From: Planctomycetota bacterium
GTDB taxonomy: Bacteria; Planctomycetota; J058; JAJDCQ01
Direction: 5' to 3'
Length of the DNA: 35,175 nucleotides
Assembly (NCBI GenBank): GCA_029260755.1
Contig: JAJDCQ010000251.1
Location: forward strand, 1-35,175
Shown: positions 1-6,294 of the stretch, in pieces
Layout: every line of letters begins with the position of its first letter
Numbering within the stretch: position 1 is the first letter of the stretch
Made by a program: the position numbers and the translations under genes
Notes under the pieces: generated by a model
Told to the model about the DNA's origin: nothing
The model's input: the letters and a program-made list of their open reading frames with translations, nothing else
The model's database searches: none

Positions 1-2
1 CG

Positions 3-82
3 AGTAATCCGCGAAATCCGCGGTTCGGTCTCTCTCGGCGTTGAACCAGTGGGAACCGCGGATTACGCGGACTACGCGGATT
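3..82. repeat. CGCGGATTA-type intergenic hairpin, copy 1
   Basis: Left arm 3-26 (two AATCCGCG-type units then CCGCGGTTC) faces right arm 53-82 (GAACCGCGG followed by ATTACGCGG-like 9-mer units). The loop is about 26 nt. The tail to 125 contains the module GAGTTGCCGGCGCGCAG and TTCATTGCC, and ends at an exact GTTCCAGGAAC at 126-136. The element may be cut by the window start. Open frames through it read as repetitive peptides of the ADYADYAD kind and are not genes. Confidence 0.8.
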
Positions 83-202
83 GCGAGTTGCCGGCGCGCA
101 GTTCATTGCCGACGCCTGCGCTCCCGTTCCAGGAACAGGAGTCCCGGGCGGAGCACCGCGACCCGTCGGCAATGGCTCGGCGACGCCCGAGAGCAATCCA
201 TG

Positions 203-264
203 CAATCCGCGAAATCCGCGGTTCGGTCTCTCTCGGCGTTGAACCAAGGTGGGAACCGCGGATC
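203..264. repeat. CGCGGATTA-type hairpin, copy 2 (right arm truncated)
   Basis: Left arm 203-224 matches copy 1, and the loop sequence (GGTCTCTCTCGGCGTTGAAC) is the same as in copy 1. The right arm stops after GAACCGCGGAT at 253-263. Downstream, 278-292 is a small perfect hairpin (GTCTCT-CAC-AGAGAC). It is followed by a near-copy of the flank seen at 8755-8788, ending in GTCCCAGGAAC at 303-313, nine bases from the stop codon of the minus-strand gene. The whole of 1-321 is intergenic repeat material. Confidence 0.75.
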
Positions 265-321
265 GTATGCACCGCGAGTCTCTCACAGAGACCGAGCGGT
301 CAGTCCCAGGAACATCTCTGG

Positions 322-1125
322 CTAGTCGCCCCGCGGCGGCCGAGCGAGGGCCAGGCCGATCGCGAGCGCGAGGGCCGCTCCGCCGCTCGCGATCGCCGCC
401 GGCGGAACCCCGGCGCTCTCGGCCGTCGCGGTCTGCCAGGCGGCCAGGCCGAGCGTCACGACGAGGGCGAGCCCGCAGGGGACCTGCGCCTCGTCGGGTG
501 CGCCGCGGGCCCACGAGACCAGCAGCCAGAGCGACGAGGTGACGGTGAAGTGCACCAGGGCGATGATGCCGGTGAGCAGCTCGTCGTTCCCGGCGAGGTC
601 GCGGCCGAGCCCGACGAGCATGAGGATCAGACCTACGCTCGAGAGCGCGGCGCCGAAGAGGAGCGGCGTGCTGACGGCGCGGACCCGCTCGGGGTCGGGC
701 CCGTCGTCGAACGCGGTCCCCGAGGTCGATCCGATGCGCGGGCTCGTGTGGGTGGAGCTGGAGCCGACCCCGCCGCGGAGGCTGTGGCTGCTCAGCAGAC
801 TCGCGCGGCGACGCCGGCGGCTGCTCGAGGTCGGGGCGCGCTCGGTCGTCGGTGCGGGCGCCGCGGCGGGGCGATCGTCACGGTCGACGGGCTGGACACG
901 CCCGACGGGGCGCGCTCGCCCGCTCGTGCGGAGACGACGGCTCGGACGCGGCCCGGGGTCGGGTCGGAGCCGGTCGCTCGCCCGCTGGGGCGCGGTGCTC
1001 GCCTCGCTCGTCGACCCGATCTCGACGTGGACCCGCGGGCGCGCGCCGCAATGCGGGCATCGTCCGACGAGGCCGATCCCGGCGTCGTGGCTCTTCCGGC
1101 AGCTTCCGCATCGCACCGATGCCAT
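322..1125 (-). CDS. Zinc-ribbon protein with four C-terminal membrane helices
   Basis: A 267-residue protein of unknown function. The start at 1125 is preceded by a GGGAGAG ribosome site and puts a zinc ribbon at the very N-terminus (Cys6, Cys9, Cys23, Cys26, in CGSC and CPHC knuckles). A low-complexity Arg/Ser/Pro-rich linker follows, up to about residue 150. The last 110 residues hold four hydrophobic segments, including FGAALSSVGLILMLVGL and LTGIIALVHFTVTSSLWLLV. This ribbon-linker-membrane layout is common in high-GC bacteria, and the family role is not known to me. It is transcribed away from the 1378 gene. A longer frame to 1215 exists but lacks a ribosome site and would add a residue stretch of no recognisable type. 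Confidence 0.7.
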   Translation of the reverse strand: MASVRCGSCRKSHDAGIGLVGRCPHCGARPRVHVEIGSTSEASTAPQRASDRLRPDPGPRPSRRLRTSGRARPVGRVQPVDRDDRPAAAPAPTTERAPTSSSRRRRRASLLSSHSLRGGVGSSSTHTSPRIGSTSGTAFDDGPDPERVRAVSTPLLFGAALSSVGLILMLVGLGRDLAGNDELLTGIIALVHFTVTSSLWLLVSWARGAPDEAQVPCGLALVVTLGLAAWQTATAESAGVPPAAIASGGAALALAIGLALARPPRGD

Positions 1126-1176
1126 GTCTCTCTCCCGGCGACCCTGGGCTTGCTGGGTGAACCAGTCCCTACGCAA

Positions 1177-1205
1177 GAGATACGCCATATGACTCGCCGC
1201 GTCAA
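1177..1205 (-). promoter_or_regulatory. Sigma70-like promoter of the zinc-ribbon gene
   Basis: Read on the minus strand: TTGACG (1205-1200), a 17-bp spacer, then TATCTC (1182-1177). The predicted start near 1170 leaves a leader of about 45 nt. A TATGAT at 1223-1228 on the plus strand could be the -10 for the divergent gene. Confidence 0.45.
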
Positions 1206-1257
1206 GAGTGGGCATTACTTTTTATGATTCAGCGACTTGACTCGCTGCGTCGAAAGT
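1190..1257. promoter_or_regulatory. Pair of 20-bp direct repeats in a divergent promoter region
   Basis: TGACTCGCCGCGTCAAGAGT (1190-1209) and TGACTCGCTGCGTCGAAAGT (1238-1257) match at 17 of 20 positions, with a 48-bp period. The first copy carries a dyad, GAC-N7-GTC with inner CG matches. They overlap the minus -35 and flank the AT-rich TATGAT. This is the layout of a regulator binding two sites between divergent genes. The binding function is inferred. Confidence 0.4.
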
Positions 1258-1377
1258 CGTGCCGGCCAGTCGAGATGGGTCCCGATGCCCCGTCGGTCGC
1301 ACCGGTGGGGCGCGCGCGCAACACGGGAGGGTCGCGCGACGTCTCAGGGATGTCCCGCAGGGAGACACGCCGTCGCG

Positions 1378-2166
1378 ATGGGATCCTCTCGATCAGCCCG
1401 ACGTCGGCGCGCCGTCACGATCCTCGTCGTGGTGGCGTTGCTCGCGACCGTCGCCTTCTTCGGCTGGCGCCCCGCCGTCCTCGTCTTCCACGCGCGGCGC
1501 CTCGACGACCCCGATCCCGCGCGAAGAGCCGTCGCCGCCGAGGCGATCGCGCGGCGCGGGAGCGGCTCCTCGCTCGCCCGCACCCTGCTCGAGGACGCGT
1601 ATCGGGAGACCGGCGACATCGCGATCGCGTCGCGCCTCGGGCAACTCCTCGATCCGGCCGAGCGGCTCGAGCTCTTCGCCACGGTGCTGGGAAACGAGCT
1701 CTCGATCGGTCGACCGACCGTGCCGGGCATCTTCGGTCCGGTGGATTTCCGGCTCGAGGGGCGCTCGATCGCGCCGCCCGCTCCGGTCGCCGCGGCGAGG
1801 ATCTGGCTCGACACCGAGGGCTGTCCGGGGCTTCTGCCGCAGGATCCGATCACCGTCGAGCTCGAGACGACGATCGAGGGCGGTGACCTCGGCGGCGGCT
1901 TCACGATCCTCCTCCCCGCGGGCGGCTCGGGACAGCCGCTCACGCAGCAGCTCGTCGAGCCCTTCGATCCCTCGGGCGATCTGCCGCTGTGTCACATTGC
2001 CGAGCGGATCTCCTCCTCGGGCGTCTTCCTCCGGACGGGCGCCTTCGAGGTGCGGGCGCGCATCGAGCTCCTCGACGAGCGCGGCGGGCCGATCGAGCTC
2101 TCCCCGGCCCTGCAGGTCGAGCTCCGCCCCGTCGTCGGGACGATCGACGTCCTCGGCGGGAGCTGA
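1378..2166 (+). CDS. Single-pass membrane protein of unknown function
   Basis: A 262-residue protein. I chose ATG 1378, which places a basic n-region (RSARRRR) directly before one membrane helix at about residues 12-30 (AVTILVVVALLATVAFFGW) and has GGAGA upstream. Earlier in-frame starts add only repeat-like sequence. After the helix, residues about 42-100 look like short paired helices of HEAT-like character (DPARRAVAAEAIARRG). The rest, from about residue 115, looks beta-rich and probably faces outside. It precedes polA by about 100 bases but need not be co-transcribed. No family is recognised. Confidence 0.65.
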   Translation: MGSSRSARRRRAVTILVVVALLATVAFFGWRPAVLVFHARRLDDPDPARRAVAAEAIARRGSGSSLARTLLEDAYRETGDIAIASRLGQLLDPAERLELFATVLGNELSIGRPTVPGIFGPVDFRLEGRSIAPPAPVAAARIWLDTEGCPGLLPQDPITVELETTIEGGDLGGGFTILLPAGGSGQPLTQQLVEPFDPSGDLPLCHIAERISSSGVFLRTGAFEVRARIELLDERGGPIELSPALQVELRPVVGTIDVLGGS

Positions 2167-2173
2167 CCGCGCG

Positions 2174-2203
2174 TTGATCGGGCGCGGCGCCACCTGCTAA
2201 GGT
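2174..2203 (+). promoter_or_regulatory. Possible polA promoter
   Basis: TTGATC (2174-2179), an 18-bp spacer and TAAGGT (2198-2203), about 70 bases before the polA ATG. The -10 match is weak. Confidence 0.35.
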
Positions 2204-2272
2204 CCGCCTCCGCGGGCGACCTCTCGCGCCGCTCGGCCCGCCGCGCCGCCCACCCAAGGGAGCCCCCACGCC

Positions 2273-4993
2273 ATGGCATCGAAGGAACGGCTCTACCTGA
2301 TCGACGGAACCGCCCTCGCCTACCGCTCGTTCTTCGCGCTGATCCGCACGCCGCTCATGAACAGCAAGGGGCTCAACACCTCGGCCGCGTTCGGCTTCGT
2401 GAACGAGCTCCTCCGGAGCCTCGAGAAGGACAAGCCCGACTACCTCGCCGTCGTCTTCGACCCGCCCGGGCCGACCTTCCGCCACGAGCAGTTCCAGGAC
2501 TACAAGGCGACCCGCGAGAAGATGCCCGACGAGATGGGCTGGCAGCTCCCCTACATCGATCGGATCGTCACCGGGCTCGGGATCAAGCGCCTCCAGATCG
2601 CGGGCTTCGAGGCCGACGACGTCATCGGCACGCTCGCCGTGAAGGGCGCGGCGGCCGATCTCGACGTCGTGATCGTGACCGGCGACAAGGACTTCATGCA
2701 GCTCGTCACCGACCGGGTCAAGATCCGTAACCCCTGGGGCGGCGACCCGAGCCGCCTCTACGGCGCCAAGGAGGTCGAGCAGAAGCTCGGCGTTCCGCCC
2801 GAGCGGGTCCGCGATCTCCTCGGGCTCATGGGCGACTCCTCCGACAACATCCCCGGCGTGCCCGGCGTCGGACCGAAGACGGCCCTCAAGCTCCTCGAGC
2901 AGTTCGGCTCGCTCGAGGCGGCCCTCGACGGCGCCGACGAGGTCAAGGCGAAGCGGGCGCGGGAGAACCTGAAGACCCACCGCGACGACGCGATCCTGAG
3001 CAAGGAGCTCGTCACGATCGCGCTCGACGCCCCGGTCGACCTCGAGGTCTCCGAGCTTCGCGTCGCCGAGCCGAACCGCGCGGACCTCGTCGAGATCTTC
3101 GCGGAGCTCGAGTTCCTCGACCTCCAGAAGCGCTTCATGATCACCGAGAGCGCCGAGCCGCTCGAGCACACCCTCGTCGAGCCCGACGACGCGGCGGCCG
3201 TCGCCGCGATGCTGGAAGAGCTCCGCGCCGGCCCGTGGCTCGTGCTCGACGTCGAGCTGACCGACCCCGACCCCCACCGCGGGGAGCTCGCCGGGATCGC
3301 GCTGTGCGCGTCGGCGTCGCGGGCGTTCTACGTCCCGGCCTACCCCGACGAGGCCGCGTTCGGGTCGGTCCGCGCCGAGCCCCGCTTCTCGGGTCGCTTC
3401 GCCGACGCGATGGCGTCGCTCGCCCCCCTCCTCGAGGACGCCGCGGTGCCCAAGGGCGGGCACGACCTCAAGCGCGTGGTCCACGCCCTCGCCCGGTCGG
3501 GGGTGACCCTGGGCGGCGCCGCGTTCGACACCCTCATCGAGGCGCATCTCCTCGACCCCTCGCTCCGGCAGAACAACACCGACGACCACGCGTCTCGCTT
3601 CCTCGCCTACAAGAAGCGGACGAGCCGCGCCCTCAAGCGCGGCGAGGAGCGCGACGTCGCCGGGTGGGCCGAGGCGGTCTGCGAGGACGCGATCATCGGC
3701 GCGCGGCTGCACGAGCACTTCGCCGAGAAGCTCGACGAGGAGGGGCTGACCGAGACCTACCGAGACGTCGACATCCCGCTCCTCTCGGTCCTCGTCGCCA
3801 TGGAGCGGCGCGGGATCGCGATCGACACCGAGCTCCTCGGCTCCCTCTCGGTCGAGTTCGCCGAGCGGGCCGCCGAGACCGAGCGCGAGATCCTGGAGCT
3901 CGCCGGGGGCGAGCCGTTCAAGGTGAACAGCCCGAAGCAGCTCAGCGAGGTGCTCTTCGAGCGGATGGAGATCCAGGCGGGCTACAAGAAGAAGCCTCGC
4001 AAGACGAAGACGGGCGCCTTCTCGACCGACGAGGCGACGCTGCGCAACTACGCCGACCACCCGATCGTCGCGAAGATCTTCGACCACCGGGCGATCCTGA
4101 AGCTGAAGAGCACCTACGTCGACGCCCTGCCCGCGATCGTCCATCCGATCACCGGCCGACTCCACACCTCCTACAACCAGGCGGGCGCGGCGACGGGGCG
4201 CCTCGCCTCGACGAACCCCAATCTCCAGAACATCCCGATCCGCACCGCCGAGGGGCGCCGGATCCGCGAGGCGTTCATCGCCGACCCCGGCCGCGCGCTC
4301 CTCTCGGCCGACTACAGCCAGATCGAGCTCCGGCTGATGGCCCACTTCACGGGAGACGCCGCGCTCATCGATGCGTTCGCGAAGGGCGAGGACATCCATC
4401 GGACGACGGCTGCGCGGGTGTTCGACAAGGAGCCGAAGGACGTCGGCCTCGAGCTCCGGAGCCGGGCGAAGGCGATCAACTACGGCGTCCCCTACGGGAT
4501 GGGCCCGACCGCCCTCGCCGCGAGCACCGGGCTGTCGATGAACGAGGCGCGCGACTTCATCGCGAGCTACTTCGAGAAGTTCCCGGCGGTGAAGAGATGG
4601 CTGGACGATCAGGTCGAGGAGGCGCGCGAGGACGGGTTCGTCGAGACGATCCTCGGCCGCAAGCGGCTCCTCCCCGAGATCTACGCGAGCAACCCGATGG
4701 TGCGGAGCAACGCCGAGCGCGTCGCGGTGAACACGCCGCTCCAGGGGAGCGCGGCCGATCTCATCAAGGTCGCCATGATCCGGATCGAGGCGCGCCTCGC
4801 CGGCGGCGACGCCGATGCCCTCGACGCGTGGATGCTGCTCAGCGTCCACGATGAGCTCGTCTTCTCGGTGCCCGAGGGCCGCGAGGAGGCGCTCGCCGAG
4901 GTCGTCCGGGTCGAGATGGAGGGGGCGATCGAGCTGAAGGTGCCGTTGAAGGTGGATGTGGGGTGGGGGCCGACGTGGTTGGATGCGCACTGA
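2273..4993 (+). CDS. polA: DNA polymerase I
   Basis: 906 residues, the usual full length. Domains in order are a 5' nuclease (1-~290; LIDGTALAYRSFFAL, EADDVIGTLA, TGDKDF, helix-hairpin-helix GVPGVGPKTALKLL), a 3'-5' exonuclease fold (~310-505) and a family A polymerase (~510-906). Polymerase motif A is SADYSQIELR (Asp680), motif B is RSRAKAINYGVPYGMG and motif C is VHDE (His859-Asp860-Glu861). Two oddities stand out. The O-helix residue that is Phe762 in E. coli is Tyr737 here. In the exonuclease domain the first motif (DVE) and the last Asp (CEDA) are kept, but the counterparts of Asp424 and Tyr497 appear to be Val and Ala by eye alignment, so proofreading is doubtful. It acts in Okazaki fragment maturation and gap repair. 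Confidence 0.97.
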   Translation: MASKERLYLIDGTALAYRSFFALIRTPLMNSKGLNTSAAFGFVNELLRSLEKDKPDYLAVVFDPPGPTFRHEQFQDYKATREKMPDEMGWQLPYIDRIVTGLGIKRLQIAGFEADDVIGTLAVKGAAADLDVVIVTGDKDFMQLVTDRVKIRNPWGGDPSRLYGAKEVEQKLGVPPERVRDLLGLMGDSSDNIPGVPGVGPKTALKLLEQFGSLEAALDGADEVKAKRARENLKTHRDDAILSKELVTIALDAPVDLEVSELRVAEPNRADLVEIFAELEFLDLQKRFMITESAEPLEHTLVEPDDAAAVAAMLEELRAGPWLVLDVELTDPDPHRGELAGIALCASASRAFYVPAYPDEAAFGSVRAEPRFSGRFADAMASLAPLLEDAAVPKGGHDLKRVVHALARSGVTLGGAAFDTLIEAHLLDPSLRQNNTDDHASRFLAYKKRTSRALKRGEERDVAGWAEAVCEDAIIGARLHEHFAEKLDEEGLTETYRDVDIPLLSVLVAMERRGIAIDTELLGSLSVEFAERAAETEREILELAGGEPFKVNSPKQLSEVLFERMEIQAGYKKKPRKTKTGAFSTDEATLRNYADHPIVAKIFDHRAILKLKSTYVDALPAIVHPITGRLHTSYNQAGAATGRLASTNPNLQNIPIRTAEGRRIREAFIADPGRALLSADYSQIELRLMAHFTGDAALIDAFAKGEDIHRTTAARVFDKEPKDVGLELRSRAKAINYGVPYGMGPTALAASTGLSMNEARDFIASYFEKFPAVKRWLDDQVEEAREDGFVETILGRKRLLPEIYASNPMVRSNAERVAVNTPLQGSAADLIKVAMIRIEARLAGGDADALDAWMLLSVHDELVFSVPEGREEALAEVVRVEMEGAIELKVPLKVDVGWGPTWLDAH

Positions 4994-5063
4994 GGCCTTC
5001 CCGGAACGGGAGCTTCAGGCCGACATTGCGAGGAATCGGTATCGGCTGCGCGACGTCCGAACC

Positions 5064-5152
5064 AATCCGCGTAATCCGCGAAATCCGCGGTTCGGTCCCT
5101 CTCGGCGGCCAACGACGAACGGGAACCGCGGATTACGCGGATTACGCGGATT
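5064..5152. repeat. CGCGGATTA-type hairpin, copy 3
   Basis: Left arm 5064-5093 and right arm 5123-5152 are 30 nt each and pair with one mismatch. Each arm holds three 8-9 nt units, and the loop is 29 nt. The downstream module CACTGCCGTCGCCCGAG leads to GCTCCAGGAAC (5201-5211), one mismatch from the 11-mer. Together with the tRNA promoter, this is all I see in the 342-base gap 4994-5335. Confidence 0.8.
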
Positions 5153-5283
5153 GCCCGTTGCCGACGTCCATGTCACTGCCGTCGCCCGAGGCTTCGCTCA
5201 GCTCCAGGAACGCCGCGACACCACCCCCCACCCCCACCCGTCTCGATGATCGGGGAGATCCCGTGGGCTCTCTCCTCGCCGTC

Positions 5284-5312
5284 TTGACAACCCACCGAGG
5301 GGGCAGTAGGAT
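5284..5312 (+). promoter_or_regulatory. Strong sigma70-like promoter of tRNA-Arg/tadA
   Basis: A perfect TTGACA (5284-5289), a 17-bp spacer and TAGGAT (5307-5312). The predicted start, about 5319, lies 17 bases before the mature tRNA-Arg. Confidence 0.75.
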
Positions 5313-5335
5313 TCTGCGCGCAACCCTTGGGTTGA

Positions 5336-5409
5336 GCGCCCTTAGCTCAATTGGATAGAGCGTCTGGCTACGGACCAGAAGGTTGGGGGTTCGAGTCCTC
5401 CAGGGCGTA
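5336..5409 (+). tRNA. tRNA-Arg (ACG)
   Basis: A 74-nt cloverleaf. The acceptor is GCGCCCT/AGGGCGT with a G1-U72 wobble, positions 8-9 are TA, and the D stem is GCTC/GAGC. The anticodon stem is TCTGG/CCAGA around loop CTACGGA, so the anticodon is ACG. The T arm is GGGGG-TTCGAGT-CCTCC with one G-U pair, and the discriminator is A. CCA is not encoded. The A34 of this tRNA is the known substrate of TadA, whose gene starts three bases downstream. Confidence 0.93.
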
Positions 5410-5412
5410 TGG

Positions 5413-5934
5413 ATGTCTTCCAGTAGCGGCTCCCCTCCGTCGGGGATCACGGAGCGCGACCTCGAGCTCATGAGGCTCGCCCTCCGCGAGGCGGAGGCGG
5501 CCTTCGCTCGGTCGGAGGTGCCCGTCGGCTGCGTGATCGTGCGCGGCGACGACGTCATCGGGCGCGGTTTCAACCGGCGCGAGATCGACGGCGACCCGAC
5601 CCTCCACGCGGAAATGGTGGCGATCGCCGAGGCCGCGGCCACGACGGAAGGCTGGCGGCTCGACGGCACGACCCTGTACGTCACCCTCGAGCCATGTGCA
5701 ATGTGCGCCGGGGCGATCGTCCTGGCTCGGATCGACCGCCTCGTGTTCGGGGCGGCCGACCCCAAGGCGGGAGCCGTCGGCAGTCTCTACGACATCCCGC
5801 GCGACGACCGGCTGAACCACCGGGTCGAGGTGATCGAGGGGGTTCTGGCGGACGAGTCGGGCGAGCTGTTGCGGCGCTTCTTTCGGGGGCGCCGCGACGG
5901 AACGATTCCTCGGGCCGGAGTCGAGGGAGACTAG
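5413..5934 (+). CDS. tadA: tRNA-specific adenosine deaminase
   Basis: 173 residues. It converts A34 to inosine in tRNA-Arg(ACG), so one tRNA can read CGU, CGC and CGA. The zinc deaminase motifs are complete: HAE (His65, with Glu67 as proton shuttle) and PCAMC (Cys95, Cys98). The start at 5413 was chosen because upstream frames run back into the tRNA; the ATG at 5409 hits a stop after five codons. No clear Shine-Dalgarno fits between the tRNA and the ATG, so translation may begin on a transcript whose 5' end is made when RNase cuts off the tRNA. The adjacency to its own substrate tRNA under one strong promoter is notable. Confidence 0.95.
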   Translation: MSSSSGSPPSGITERDLELMRLALREAEAAFARSEVPVGCVIVRGDDVIGRGFNRREIDGDPTLHAEMVAIAEAAATTEGWRLDGTTLYVTLEPCAMCAGAIVLARIDRLVFGAADPKAGAVGSLYDIPRDDRLNHRVEVIEGVLADESGELLRRFFRGRRDGTIPRAGVEGD

Positions 5935-5961
5935 CGCGCGAACGGAGCGAAGGAACAACCC

Positions 5962-6048
5962 GGAGAGGTGTCCGAGTGGCTTAAGGAGCACGCTTGGAAA
6001 GCGTGTGGGTGGGAAACTGCCTCGGGGGTTCGAATCCCCCCCTCTCCG
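5962..6048 (+). tRNA. tRNA-Ser (GGA)
   Basis: An 87-nt class II tRNA. The acceptor is GGAGAGG/CCTCTCC, the anticodon stem is CACGC/GCGTG around TTGGAAA (anticodon GGA), there is a long variable arm, and the T arm is GGGGG-TTCGAAT-CCCCC. The discriminator is G and CCA is not encoded. It lies 27 bases after tadA and 39 before the SRP RNA. Confidence 0.95.
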
Positions 6049-6087
6049 TCACAAACAGAGACGCGGTCGTGGGGCCGAGTGATCGTC

Positions 6088-6205
6088 CCGGGCAGGCTGT
6101 GGTGATGGTCGGGTCCTCTGCAATAGGGGGTCGTGAACCTGGTCAGGGGCGGAAGCCAGCAGCCATAAGCGCACCTCCCTATGTGCCGGAGGGTCGCCTG
6201 GCCGG
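6088..6205 (+). ncRNA. ffs: Signal recognition particle RNA, small (4.5S-like) type
   Basis: The Ffh-binding domain is recognisable at about 6140-6165: GGTCAGG, a GGAA tetraloop closed by GGC/GCC, then AGCAGCC. The outer stem ends CCGGGCAGGC (6088-6097) and GCCTGGCCGG (6196-6205) pair with one mismatch, and ATAGGG/CCCTAT pair inside. About 118 nt, with no Alu domain. The position between tadA/tRNA-Ser and dnaX matches the order known in Firmicutes. The ends are inferred from pairing. Confidence 0.88.
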
Positions 6206-6294
6206 AGCAGTCGGTCCGGGGCGATCTCTCGGCTTCCACGACCGCCGCGTCGGTCCTCTCGGGTAGAAGAGTCATCCCCGACCCTGGAGCGCCC

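Noticed and set aside
41..1227. Open frames running through the repeats and antisense to the zinc-ribbon gene
   Set aside because: They translate the tandem repeat units (ADYADYAD, GLRGLRGL, NPRNPRNPR) and have no conserved domain. The opposite-strand gene explains the rest.
1940..4990. A 1016-residue open frame antisense to polA, and similar long antisense frames at 29011-33516 and 33327-35138
   Set aside because: They mirror highly conserved sense proteins, have Arg/Asp/Val-rich shadow composition and no recognisable domain. They are expected from a GC-rich third position.
4994..5021. GC-rich imperfect stem after polA as a rho-independent terminator
   Set aside because: The stem is broken and lacks a T-run; the support is too weak to list.
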